A stretch of 64,000 nucleotides of DNA from Lepas anatifera (taxonomy: Eukaryota; Arthropoda; Thecostraca; Lepadidae), in NCBI GenBank assembly GCA_034440635.1, contig JAOTON010002268.1, positions 930,001-994,000 of the forward strand, read 5' to 3'. The notes under the pieces were generated by a model, which worked only from the letters and a program-made list of their open reading frames with translations, was not told the origin of the DNA and searched no databases. Positions 12,565-24,120 of this stretch are shown one piece after another (position 1 is the first letter of the stretch; the number at the start of each line of letters is the position of its first letter). The position numbers and the translations under genes were made by a program.

Positions 12565-13366
12565 ATGGTTATTTGTGCTGTTGCTGGGTGCTCCTCGTGC
12601 CCAAGAAAACCAGAATGTGCGAACTTATCCTATTTTTCGTTTCCAACCAAAGACATAGAGCAGTGTGAGGAGTGGAGACACAGGTGTGCAAGTGAGGATA
12701 TATTTAACGTGAAATATGCGTGCATTTGCTCCCTGCACTTTTCGGAAACTGACCTGGACACCTCATATGTGTGCAAAATGGCCATGGGATTTAAAGCCAA
12801 GCCTTGTCTAAAGCCAGGTGTCTTGCCATCCTTGCACCTTCCAGCTCGTTTGTCCAGGTGAGAAACTCAACTACATGGAAAATTATTGAGATTTTCCATG
12901 TACATTGAAACTCTGTTCCCTAGTATTCAGAATGTGCTTGGGTTCTTACTTCTTGTTGAGGGAGGTGGTGGGCGCTCAAATCCTGCCTCAATTAGGCAGA
13001 CTTTTTTCTTCACTAGGGCAAAATTTGTCGTGGTGAACTCTACAAACTCCACTTAGAAATGGTACTAGTTGCTTCTTTAGCCTTATTTTGGGGTATCTTT
13101 GTGGCTATTGGGGTCAGTGCTTTTTCAAGTTTTCCTCACTGACTCCAAAAAGGGGAAAAAGCTGCCCCAAGTAATTATTTCTGCCCCATCAAAAGCTTTA
13201 AAAATGCTGAAATGCTTTGAAAGACCAAGCTTTTTGTTTGCATTCAAAGCATATAAAAAATTGATCCATTGCTTTTCAGGAGTGTATGTGCGCCTGCTTC
13301 TGAGAGGTGTGCACGGAACCAGAGAAGATCAGACCACCAGCTGGTTGACCAGGTGCTGACAGAAAG
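12565..13366 (+). CDS. THAP-domain zinc-finger protein, first two coding exons
   Basis: THAP domains are C2CH zinc fingers that bind specific DNA; the same fold occurs in P-element transposase and in many animal transcription regulators. Exon 1 (12565-12857) starts in a good Kozak context (AACCATGG). It encodes the zinc ligands C-x4-C at residues 4 and 9 and C-x2-H in ICSLHF about 45 residues later, then a basic tail with LPSLHLP. Its donor is CAG/GTGAGA. Exon 2 (13280-13366, acceptor TTTTCAG, donor AAAG/GTTAGT) continues the frame for 28 codons (RSVCAPASERC to VLTE) in phase 2. The remaining exons were not found, so the protein's C-terminus and subfamily are unknown. The spliced frame stays open, arguing for a real gene rather than a domain relic. 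Confidence 0.82.
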
Positions 13367-13587
13367 GTTAGTAAATAACTTTGACTCAATGAGTGGTATT
13401 TAAAGCTGGTGTGGTTAACTGGTATCAATACTACCTCTGATGTATTAATGCAGGGGCTCCCAAAAGTTGGAGTCAGAAGGGGGATGGGAATACAGAATAT
13501 TCGAACTGTCTAAATTAAATAAGGTTCAGTGTTGGAATTTTGTAGAGGGGATGCAGACTTTTGGTGCATGTACAGCAAGGGGGGTTA

Positions 13588-13783
13588 TTGGCAACTCAGA
13601 TTCTGAGCTAGGATGTTCTAACTGAGACCAAATAGCTCAGATTGCTTCCACTATGCATGCAAAGTAGGCTAGTCTTCCCGCTAGGTGGCAGGCCAGAGAG
13701 ACTGTGCATGCACAGTGGAAAACATCTGAGCTATTTTGTCTTAGTTTGAACATCTCAGCCAAGAATCTGAGATGCTGATCACT
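13588..13783. repeat. Palindromic hairpin repeat (MITE-like) in the THAP gene region
   Basis: Arms 13588-13665 and 13703-13783 are imperfect inverted repeats (for example AATAGCTCAGATTGC against the ATCTGAGCTATT side, and TGCATGC near the centre). It lies downstream of THAP exon 2. No target duplication was identified. Confidence 0.65.
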
Positions 13784-14106
13784 CATGCAGAAGCATAATT
13801 GATGATTCTGCCTACCTATCAGCCTCAAATGAGATGTGAATTATTAATTGTTTAACACATATATTTTATGAAGAAAATACCACTCATCCAGATGTACTGA
13901 ACCTTTGTTTCATCATGCTCTGGATTGTAATCTTTATTCAGAATCTGAATTTGTATTCCTCTTTCATTAAGCAATTTGCCAGAACTGTTTCTGGTCAATA
14001 TATTTGGAAGAACCAAAAGTTTGCATGTTCTGTATGTCCCAGAACAATTGCACTGAATTGTCACTGTCCATCCCTTCTGTGTGAAGATAATAGATTTTTT
14101 GGGTTA

Positions 14107-14300
14107 TCAATATAGCCGTACCCAGTGGTGTATACAAGGAGGACCAGGGGGCCTAAGTCCCCCACCGAATGTTGTGGTGCTTATAGTAAATTCATAGCTG
14201 GACACTGTTGGAGCTGGAGACTGTACGATGGGATTACTGGTGGATGGGATTACCGTTTCGGATGCGATGATCATCCGCCTTTTGGGTGAAAAGTGTTGTT
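14107..14300. repeat. Dispersed repeat fragment shared with 4440-4600 and 15795-15840
   Basis: The segment with GGGGGCCTAAGTCCCCCACC and CTTATAGTAAATTCAT resembles 4450-4560. The following ATGATCATCCGCCTTTTGGG resembles 15797-15835. These appear to be decayed non-autonomous elements; no ends were defined. Confidence 0.5.
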
Positions 14301-14927
14301 TTTGCTTTGTATTTTCTTTTATTTTGTTTCCTTCTTTGATGATTTGTTTTTGTTTACTATACCGTTTAGCAACAACTAAATTGTTCTCATCCAATAACAT
14401 TTGCGTTCATTTGTTTTGCGTTGATTGATTATTTGTGCTTCTTGCTTCTGAAATTTTGTCTAACTAATTTTATAGTTCCGTTTTGCCATGCTGATTTTTT
14501 TGCAGTCTTTTTGTTATTTTTGTTTCTGTTGACCAGTTGTTACGTAAAAAGGAAATGAAAAAAACAGGATGATGTTGATAATACTATCTCTTGTTCTCTG
14601 ACCATGATTTTCAGTGCACGGTATGACTATTGCGATACGAAGGCTAGTATCCGGATAAGGTTTTCTGGCGTATGCATTTGCTTATTTGGTATACATTTCA
14701 TAGATCCAATTTTTCGTTAAAAATGTGGTCAAATTCAGTTATAGGAACATGGTTAAATTTTCATTCATCCCACGACTCCTATGTTCGTCCTCCAATTCCT
14801 TTTCATTTATTTGCCTTCTCCTCACATGCCTCTTCTTTCCTAGAGAGTATGGCATTGCTCACGTGGGTTCGAATCCCTCACTGGTACTTGATGCAACCGG
14901 GATGGAGTGTGCATGCCACTCTCTGCT

Positions 14928-15013
14928 CAGTGGCGTAGCCAGTATTCGATTAAGGCGATAAGCAATCGTTTTGCAGGACAGACCTCATAGCGCCCTTTCT
15001 GGCTACGCCACTT
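14928..15013. mobile_element. Short hAT-like MITE with CAGTGGCGTAGCCAG ends
   Basis: Inverted ends CAGTGGCGTAGCCAG (14928) and CTGGCTACGCCACT (to 15012) enclose only about 85 bp. The terminus resembles those of known hAT non-autonomous families. A target-site duplication could not be confirmed. Confidence 0.6.
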
Positions 15014-15626
15014 ACTTTACCTTTGAAAACTCCATCCCCCTTGCCTTTTCCTAGGAACCGTATTTTCATCCAATCACGCGTTATCACAGCCTGCTTGCAT
15101 ACTGATGAGTTGAGCTCAGCAAACTCATTCAACTCTACTGCGTTAATTTACCTCACTTACGTGGACACTTCGGGAAGGGAAGGGGTGGCGTAGTAATTCA
15201 GTTTACTTTCCTATGCCTTTTCACATTTAAAATCGCGATTGGGAAAAGGCGAAGTACAACCAGCTAATTGCAAACGCCTGTAAGCGCATATTGATAAGCT
15301 TTGCAGTAAATATCATTGAACTTGACTTTGACTTCCCCTCAGCTGAAGGGCCAGTGCAGCCAGAGAGTCTACTGACCACCCAGTGTTTAATAAAATGCAA
15401 AGTTATTCAATTTTTCCTTTTTTGACGAAGCTGAGTTAGCTGGGGCGCGAGAGGGGCGAATCCCCTCGGTCAGTAGGTCAGTAACAGCTGGGGAGGTTTC
15501 AACCCTTTCGCCAGTAGCGCACCTTAGGGAGGCAGCCTGCCCCCCCACCCCTCCCAAACGTAACGTGCCGCCCCTCGAAAATAGGTTACACTAGGTCTGC
15601 AAAGCAAATCATTCACCGTTCCCACT

Positions 15627-15933
15627 CAGGGGCGGATCCAGGGGAGGGAAATATATATTTTCCCCCTCCAACTTGCTGTTTCCCCTTTGCCCATAGATTA
15701 AAAAAACATGTTTTCAGTAATTTAGGCTCTGTTGACCCCCCCTCCCCCGCCCACACCGTCGGGCTGGATACTGTTTTGCCCCCTCCCTCCCCAGGGATGA
15801 AATGATCATCCGCCTTTCGAGTGAAAAGTGTTGCCCCGTACAAAAAGTTTACACTAGGTCTGCGATGCAAAAGAAAAATCCGCTCCCACCTCGCCCATAG
15901 CCCTCCCCAAATAACGTCCTAGATCCGCCACTG
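15627..15933. mobile_element. hAT-like MITE with CAGGGGCGGATCCAGG ends
   Basis: Left terminus CAGGGGCGGATCCAGG and right terminus CCTAGATCCGCCACTG are inverted, with T/C-rich subterminal blocks. The flanking 8-mers do not match, so the two ends may belong to different nested copies. Confidence 0.55.
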
Positions 15934-16047
15934 CCTATCCTAAAAAAATAGTTTTTATTGAGCCTGTGTTAGGATATTATTATCAATAAAACTCTTTTGA
16001 TACTGAAGAATACATCGAAATGGGCAAGAACAAACAAACAGATTTAT

Positions 16048-16118
16048 GTCCCTAGTGAGATTCGAACTCTAGTCTACCGCGTGAAAGACAGCCGTGTTAT
16101 CCACTACACTATCGCGAC
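16048..16118 (-). tRNA. tRNA-Glu(UUC)-like sequence, probably a pseudogene or SINE head
   Basis: Read on the minus strand it has an A-box (TAGTGTAGTGG), a perfect 4-bp D stem, a five-pair anticodon stem with wobbles around loop CTTTCAC (anticodon TTC), and a B-box (GTTCGAATC), over 71 nt. The acceptor stem pairs only at about five of seven positions and the T stem has mismatches, so a functional tRNA is unlikely. A tRNA-derived SINE is possible. Confidence 0.45.
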
Positions 16119-16643
16119 CGCAAGGTATACGGCCGAAGTTAACCTTCCTGGAGGCAAGTTTTTGATCCTACTTTTAGGGGGCTAAGGAGGCATTTGACGA
16201 CTAATTGGTAAATAAACGCTCAAGAGAAAATTCAATAAGCTTTCATGTGATGTATAAGCTGTTACTGTAAATTGCGTGTATAGACCTCTAAATAAGGAGT
16301 AAAAACAGCCAATTTCTATTGTCTTCAGGTGGAACTTTTCAATGTGTTCACTAATGACGTCATCGAAATCGGTCATATGCCCTAATGACTGTACCTCCTC
16401 TCAAAGGCCTTGGGTCACGCGACCTATCTGACGCAAAAGTTTTGTCAATCTGGGGCCGAAGCAGAAAATGACTCAAGACTGGAGGTACGAAACCGCTGAA
16501 GACTTGAGTAATTATGTTTTTCCATTTTTAGGGCAAACTAATTCATTTTGTAGTTTTTAAAAGTTTTTTAAAATTAATTCAAATACAAATACAGGAGAAC
16601 AGACATTTGTATTATAAAAAAACATTACTTTTTAACTTTAAAT

Positions 16644-17053
16644 TAGAGTAATCCAGAGCTCTCACATTACCTGCATCCCATAGGCGGATCCAGGGGGGCA
16701 AGGGGGCACGTGCCCCCCCGATCGACCCTCGGCGCCCCCTGAAAAGTCGATGGCGCCCCCTGAAATGTCGCTTCCCACCCCCCCCAGGATGCGAAAGTCG
16801 GCGCCCACCGATAGGATTTGGCGCCCACCTGATAGCTTTTGCCGGTCATAAGTGGCGCCCCCTGGTCCGGATGGCGCCCCCCCGGTCCGGATGGCGCCCC
16901 CCGGGAAGGTGCCCCCCGATCGGCAATCCTGGATCCGCCTATGCTGCATCCTAATTTGTTTCACATGTTTACTTACCTATTGCCTGTCTTTCAGATGGTG
17001 TGATCATTGGCATTCATCAATACATCTACGCCAAATGACCGCAGGTCTATTTA
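16644..17053 (+). repeat. 5' LTR of Gypsy-1 (interrupted)
   Basis: Matches the 3' LTR (24371-24507) exactly in length after subtraction of the 265-bp MITE and one 8-bp duplication (410-273=137). Only two substitutions were seen. Confidence 0.92.
16679..16943. mobile_element. hAT-type MITE inserted in the Gypsy-1 5' LTR
   Basis: A 265-bp element with inverted ends CATAGGCGGATCCAGG and CCTGGATCCGCCTATG, flanked by a perfect 8-bp duplication CTGCATCC (16671-16678, 16944-16951). The uninterrupted 3' LTR shows the empty site (CTGTATCC). The 8-bp duplication and the terminus indicate hAT. The interior is rich in GGCGCCCCC motifs. Related copies are at 46336-46635 and 62626-62849. It has no coding capacity. 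Confidence 0.92.
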
Positions 17054-17065
17054 TGATCACACCAT
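17054..17065 (+). promoter_or_regulatory. Primer-binding site of Gypsy-1, self-complementary to the LTR
   Basis: The 12 nt directly after the 5' LTR, TGATCACACCAT, are the perfect reverse complement of LTR positions 16995-17006 (ATGGTGTGATCA, also in the 3' LTR). Pairing extends by one base on the LTR side. It does not begin with the TGG typical of tRNA-primed elements. Self-priming as in Tf1/sushi elements is inferred. Confidence 0.6.
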
Positions 17066-17078
17066 TCACATACAAGAC

Positions 17079-18282
17079 TTAACCTTCGCCCGGGTGGGGG
17101 GGTCTTTTTAGACCCCCCTCGGGTTTTTCCGAAGTGAACAAAAAACGGCGGCGCGCAGCGCCGCCAAACTTGCTCTAGCTGTTCCTTCATCATTTTTACA
17201 TCTTTCCTGAAAATTTTGGCTCAAGGTCATATCAGGTCAGGTCACCAGGTCAGGTGAAGTGACCTCACCTCAAAAAATACTTAGGACGGCATAACTAAAA
17301 GAAGGGTTAATCGATCAAGATGAAACTCATACCACATCTTGGGCTCACCAGGAGCTACAACATTTGTTCCGGGATTTTTGATATTGGTGACCTAAGGTCA
17401 TGTGCAGAGCATGACCTCCCCATTGACAATGCATGGGGAAAATCACGAAATGAGGTTTTCTCAGTAAGTATGGATGGAATCAACTTCAAACATCGGTTGC
17501 GACTTGCTCTTAGCCCATTTCTGAAGCTGATACCAAAATTTTTGACTTGTGACCTTTAAAAGGTCACCTTAGGTCAAATAAGCATTTTTGTGTTTTTCTC
17601 TATAAATTTTGAATAAACTAAGATAGAGCTATTATTTTGTCACCAAAGTGTTTGTATAGTCACTGGAAGTCAAATGATATACATCATGACTATACCAGGT
17701 CAAGTTGGGTCAGACCGTTGACCCGGGTCAGGTCAAATTCTTAAATTTGACCTGGCATAGCAATATCATATATCATTCGATTCGTATTGACGAGAGGATT
17801 GCAATGGTGCATAAACTATGGCTGTATCTTGTTTGGTTTGGAAGCTATTAGCGAAAAAGTAAACGCCCTTATGCATGGTTGGCTATGGACATTCCCAAGA
17901 ATATGCTCAATATTTAGTGACCTGTAGCTCCCTAGGCTTTGACCTGACACGAAAATGAATGCCACTGTAATGAAAGCGCATCTCAAGAGCTTTCGAATGG
18001 TGTTAGAAAAATGTTTCTAGCTATCATAGTTTCTGAGATATAGGAGGTTTTGTTAGTACACCTCATATTAGCGATTTTGACCTATTTTGACCTCTGGTGA
18101 CCTTGATATTGACCTGACAAGAAAAATGACCGAAGTATTTTCGATATCATTTTCGAAGAGCTTTCGATTGCCGTTTTGCGCTTTTTTCTAGCTCTCTTAG
18201 TTTTTGAGATCGTGGGGGGGTCTTTTTTAGCCCCCCCACCATGGCGAAGGTGGCTCGTACCCGCCACCGGGGCAAGGGTTAA
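17079..18282. mobile_element. TTAA hairpin element E1 (in the Gypsy-1 leader)
   Basis: TTAA at 17079-17082 and 18279-18282 flanks 1196 bp. A terminal hairpin of G and C runs with a T-rich loop lies at 17096-17118 and recurs near the right end at 18212-18239. A second hairpin (GGCGGCGCG/CGCCGCC type) follows at about 17148-17168. The interior contains many AGGTCA/TGACCT motifs. There is no transposase. The right TTAA is only 2 nt upstream of the gag start codon. Confidence 0.85.
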
Positions 18283-18284
18283 CA

Positions 18285-21200
18285 ATGTCCTTACAAGAGC
18301 CAATCTCAATCAGCTGTCCTTATCCTACTTGTCAACGGAGCCTCCAAGAGGCAGACCGGCCTGCCATCATCGCCCTGCTACAGATGCACGAGCGGGCTGT
18401 GCACCAGCCACCTGTCGGTGCCACTGCCCAGGTGGACAAAATAAAACGGCCCACCATTGCCTGTGGTGGAACCACCGAGGAGTGGTCTTATTTTTTACAG
18501 CGCTGGGCAACCTACAAGGCAGCAACCCACATCACAGGACCTGACATAATATACCAACTGCTAGACTGCTGCGAGGATCCGCTCAGGCGTGATCTCGCCC
18601 GACTGTTCGGAGACCTTTCCACTGAGACAGAAGACACAGTCATCGCGAGAATTAACACGCGCATTGACGGGGGGCGGGTACCCGCCCCCCCTCGGGTTTT
18701 TCGGAGATAGTAGAAAAACGGCGGCGCGTAGCGCCGCCGTACTTGGTATACCTTTTCCCTCATCATTTTTACAACTTCTGTGAAAATTTTAAGGTTAGGT
18801 CATCTCAGGTCAGGTCACCAGTACAGGTCAAGTGACCCGATCTCAAAAAAAGTTTAAGATAGCATAAGTCGGAGCAGGGTGAACTTATCCGATTGAAACT
18901 CATATCACATAATGGCCCCACCGAGTTCTCTAAAATATGTTCCGGTATTTTTGATATCGATGACTTAAGGTCAAGTACGACGCATGACCTCTCCATTGGA
19001 AATACATGGGAAAAATGGTTTTTACGGAATAACTCAGTAACGGATGGTGATAGAGCATTTATTTTAGCTGCATTAGACTCGCCTGGGCTTTGCGGTTCTA
19101 ATGATATGCATTTTATATAATTTGACCCTGACCTGACCTCAGGTCAGGTCAAATCCTTGATTTGACCTAGCAAGGTCAAATTATATATCATTCGATTCGG
19201 CTTGCTAAGAGGATTCATATAGTTCAAGTCGTTTTGCTCTATCTTTACTTGTTCAGATGTAATGCCCGAAAAACTGAATTTTACATGTTATCCCTATGAC
19301 GGGCATGTTTTGACCTCTCGTGACCTTAAATGTGACCTGACAAAAAAATGGTCCAAATGTTTTCGATGGAGAAGTGGATGGGCAGCCCAACGCCCTTTAC
19401 CGTTTTTCGCTACCTACCGTGGTTCTCGAGATCTTAGGGGGGCGGGTACCCGCCCCCCGTCAATGCGAAGGTGGCTCAGACCCCCGTCAATGCGCGTGTT
19501 AAAGACTTGGCCGTCCGCGCAGAAAACGTCTTGGTTGCGCGTGAGGAACTGCAAAATTGTAGACAAAATCGAGACGAGCCGGCCCGTGCGTTTTGTGCCC
19601 GCCTTAAAGGCATCGCACTAGCATGCCAGTATACTACGACTTGCACTTGCCCTGACCCAAGAACCGTAGACTACAGCGACGAAATGATCCGAGACGGTCT
19701 TATCCGGGGCGTGTATGATCCCGACATTAAGCTCTCCATCCTATCGGAGAAGGATCAAACTGCTTCACTTGAGGGTACTCTACGATTTATAGAGTCTCGA
19801 GAGAGCGGAAAACAGTCCGCTCAGCGCCTGGCACCTGCCCTGGGCTCAGCCGTACCTACCAACGTCAGTGCTGTCAGCAGCTTTCGCCGCCAACAGCGTG
19901 ACGCCTATCGAGATCGACAGTACACTGGATCCACTGGCGGCAGTGCAGCATCAACTTCCCCACCCTGCAACTTCTGCGGCACCAAGAACCACCCTCTAGA
20001 CAGAGCCAGCCGTGTGTCTAAGTGCAGTGCGTACGGCCACCAGTGTGCGAAGTGCGGAAAAATGAACCATCACGAAAGTGTGTGCAGATCGAGCAAAGCA
20101 CGGCTACCTGTCACTTCTCGCAGTGTCGCTGCGGCATGTTCGAATCGCTCACCTGAGTTTGACCATCCAGCAGGGCACACTGAAATTGCAGAACCGAGCG
20201 CTTCCACGGTGTTCGATACCCTGTGCAATGTTAGTGCGCGCTCTGACAGCCCTGACCCCGTGCATTCAGGAACGCTTTTGATGGAGCATCACCTCTATGA
20301 TTCTCTTTGTGATACCTGGGAGAGGGGACCCTCCGCGCCACAACCCACTGTCGCTGTGTTCGTCTCGCATCTCCCTTGTGACTCACGGGCCTTGGGCCTA
20401 ACAACTACCCTGCGTCGACCCACCCCGTCCCCACTAGTGTACGCTATCGCAGACACAGGCTGTCAGTCTTGTCTTGCAGGCACCTCGCTACTGCGACATC
20501 TGGGGCTTGACACCCGCCACCTCGCACCAGTTCAGCTGAAGATGGCCGCGGTCAACAATGAACCCATCCATATCATCGGGGCACTCCCACTCCGCCTCTC
20601 AGACACCCGGGGACCTGGTGGCCTGGAGACGAGACAAGTGGTGTACTTCACTGATACCACTAACAAGTTCTTCCTTTCTCGTGGAGCCTGCACAGCCCTT
20701 GGCATCATACAGGCCGACTTCCCGAAGATTGGAACACACTCCTCGTCTGAGGCCGTCTCCCTGTCCGAGGCAGCCCCGATCACGGCATCTGCGGGCACGT
20801 CAAAATGCACTGGTCCACCAGCCTCCTGCATCACAGCTGAGTGTGACTGCCCACGCCGTCAGCTGCCGCCACCGCGCCCCACTGCACTATCATATCCTCC
20901 TACCGAGGAAAATCGAGCAAAGCTAGAGGCCTGGCTCCTCGACTACTACGCCTCCAGCACCTTCAACGTGTGCACACATCAGACCCTACCTGCCAGGGAA
21001 GGTCCACCCCTCCGATTGATGATAGATTCTGAAGCCACGCCAGTAGCTCATCATACGCCCATCCCTGTTCCCATCCATTGGCAGGATGATGTTAAGGCCG
21101 GCTCGAACCAGGATTGTCGCCTAGGAGTCATCGAAGAAGTCCCTATCGGTACACCTGTGACTTGGTGTCACCGGATGGTGATCAACCCCAAGACGAACGG

Positions 21201-24120
21201 TAAGCCCCGACGGACGGTCGACCTCCAAGCTCTGAACCTCCACGCTACCCGTGAGACCCACCACACGCAATCACCATTCCATCAGGCCAGGGCAGTCCCA
21301 CGGAACACTAAGAAAACCGTGTGTGATGCGTGGAATGGTTACCATGCTGTTCCTCTCCATCCCAATGACCGTCACCTGACCACTTTCATAACGCCTTGGG
21401 GCCGCTACCGGTATTGCGTCGCTCCCCAAGGCTACATGGCGTCAGGAGACAGGTATAGCCGGCGCTTCGACGCCCTCGTCGCCGACATTCCACGCAAAGC
21501 CAAATGCGTTGACGACACCATTCTTTGGGCAGACAGCATCAAGGAGTCGTTTCACCAAGCCGCCGAATGGCTCGACCGCTGCGGCCGACATGGCATCACA
21601 CAGAACCCATCTAAATTCTGCTTCGCGAACGACGTTGTCGAGTTTGCTGGGTTCCAAATCACACCCACCACCGTGCGGCCTTGTCCGCGGATGCTGCAGG
21701 CGATCGAAGGTTTCCCCACTCCTCGGAACCTGACCGATGTACGCAGTTGGCTCGGTCTGCTCAACCAGGTGTCGTACTCGTTCGCATCAGCGGATCACAT
21801 GCAGCCGTACCGTGACCTTCTCAAACCAGGCCAACCCTTCGCGTGGACTGATCAACTGGACGCTCTCTTTCAGACGTCGAAGAAGGTCATCATCGCCCAA
21901 ATCAAGGAAGGCGTCGAAATCTTTGACAAGACCCGACTTACGTGCCTGGCTACCGACTGGTCTCAGGAAGGGCTCGGCTACTGGCTCCTACAGAAGCACT
22001 GTCAGTGCGCCGGCACCCGACCGTTCTGCTGCCACTCCGGTTGGCGTATAGTGCTTGTTGGGAGCCGATTCACCCACGGTGCCGAATCTCGTTACGCACC
22101 AATAGAGGGTGAGGCATTGGCTGTCGTAGATGCTCTCCACAAAACCCGCCATTTCACTCTCGGCTGCTCCGACTTAATCGTAGCTGTGGATCACCGACCT
22201 CTGCTGAAGGTTCTTGGTGACTGCGCCCTAGATGAGATACCTAACCCGCGGCTTCGGAACCTTAAAGAGAAGAGCCTCCGCTTCAGGTTTAGTGTCGTCC
22301 ACGTTCCTGGCGTACGGAACACTGCGGCCGACGCCGTCTCTCGTCACCCAGTTGGGGCAGCAGAGGCACCCGACCTCCCTGACGACACTCCATCCAAGAT
22401 CACGTCCACCTCCCCAAACTCCCCACGCACACGTCGCATCTGGCCTATCATCGATGCTCTCGCCATCGTCCGGACGTGCGAGGCCATCGACATCACATCA
22501 TGTACGCAACTGAGTGCTTCCGCCACCACTGACCTCATCAAGTTCATAACCTGGGACGAAGTGCTTACGGTGACCACCAGCGACCCTGATATGCTTCGGC
22601 TGATTGATCTCATCAACCACGGCTTCCCAGAGACACCTGCGGACGTGCCGGTCACGATACGACCATACCACAGATACCGCGACCACCTCAGCGAGTACGA
22701 CGGCGTTGTTCTCTACAAAGACCGAGTGGTGATCCCTCCTACCCTTCGCAGTCGCGTCCTCCAGGCACTCCACGCAGCCCACCAAGGCGTATCGATGATG
22801 GACTCTCGAGCAGCGAGCTCCTTCTTGTGGCCGAGCATGTCACAAGCCATCTCAGACACCCGGTCCCGGTGCGACACATGTAACCGCAACTCGCCATCCC
22901 AGCCGAGTGCTCCTCCTACACCGCCCGTCTTGCCGGCATATCCATTCCAGAGCATATGCGCGGATTACTTCTGTCACGGCGGACACCACTACCTGGTTGT
23001 CGTTGACCGCTACAGCAACTGGCCCATCGTTGAAGAATCCTCAAATGGATCGAATGGCCTCATCTCCGCTCTGCGCAGAACTTTCGTCACGTACGGGATC
23101 AGCGAGGAACTCACCTCCGACGGTGGACCAGAGTTCACCGCCACAGCGACTGAGACATTCCTCCGCAACTGGGGCGTTCGACACCGCCTCTCCTCCGTCG
23201 CACATCCTCATGGGAACTGTCGGGCCGGGATTGCGGTCAAAACCGTGAAGCGCCTTCTCTGCGACAACACGCTCGCCACTGGCGGACTGAACACTGACCT
23301 CTTCCAGCGCGCCATGTTGCAGTATCGCAACACCCCGGATCGCGACACCCGCCTCTCTCCAGCACAAGTGCTCTTCGGACGTCCGATACGCGACTTCATA
23401 CCTATACATCCAGGGCGGTATCGACCGCATAGCACATGGCGGGAAACGCTGGCCAACCGCGAGGAGGCTCTCAGGAACCGGCACATGCGCACACACGAAC
23501 GCCTCTCCGAGCACACCCAGGTACTGCCTCCTCTCGCTACCGGTGACTGCGTCCGCCTTCAGAACCTGGTGGGACCGCATCCCACCAAGTGGGACAAGAC
23601 GGGCATCGTTATCGAGGTGCGCCAATTCGACCAGTATGTCATACGCGTCGACGGCTCGGGTCGCGTAACTCTCCGCAACCGGCGCCACCTACGGAAATAC
23701 ATTCCGTTCATGCCTCGCCCTACACTTCCTCCACTGGCCGCATCGCCAGGACTGCCACTGTCATGTGATGCCAGAAATAAACTTCTCTCAGCCGCTCGAA
23801 CAGCCGCCGCACCACCCTGCCCACCAGCTACAATCGGCCTTGTACCCGCGGGCCCACCGTCGAGCCCGCGTACTCCTCATTCGCCTGCATCGTCGCCGCC
23901 GACAGTGGACGCCACCCCTACACCTCCTTCACCCGCCACTCTGCACGCCGCTCCTCAGAGTCCACCAGCCAACACAAGATGTGCCGCGAGCCCCCCGCCG
24001 ACGACACCTCATAAAACACAAACCACTCAGTCGGGGCATCACCCCACTACACCCCGCCCACGCCCTCTGCGGCTATCCCGCCTGCCACCTTTCCTTGCGG
24101 AGAACTACGTGCTCACCTGA
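18285..24120 (+). pseudogene. Gypsy-1 gag-pol, single frame split by element E2
   Basis: Gag starts at the ATG at 18285 with a C-x4-C...H-x4-H finger (CPYPTC, HERAVH). It is broken at 18655 by E2 and resumes in the same frame at 19503 once E2 and one TTAA are discounted. Gag zinc knuckle CNFCGTKNH/CAKCGKMNHH lies at about 19966-20090. Protease DTG is at about 20452. RT spans about 20990-21780 with CVDD in place of the usual Y/FVDD (about 21508). RNase H is at about 21950-22330. The integrase HHCC finger is at about 22760-22890 and the integrase core at about 22950-23300. In the DD35E triad both Asp are present (ADYF, SDGGPEF) but the Glu position is Gly (codon GGG, 23227-23229). The frame is otherwise free of stops to 24118-24120. 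The encoded integrase is therefore predicted inactive. Confidence 0.92.
18652..19502. mobile_element. TTAA hairpin element E2 (inside Gypsy-1 gag)
   Basis: TTAA at 18652-18655 and 19499-19502 flanks 843 bp. A 22-nt perfect palindrome centred on GGTACC lies at 18669-18690 and recurs identically at 19437-19458. The outer sequence CACGCGCATTGACGG is inverted at the right end, where a second partial copy of it is also present. The following AAAACGGCGGCGCGTAGCGCC hairpin region is shared with E1. The interior is rich in AGGTCA. Confidence 0.88.
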
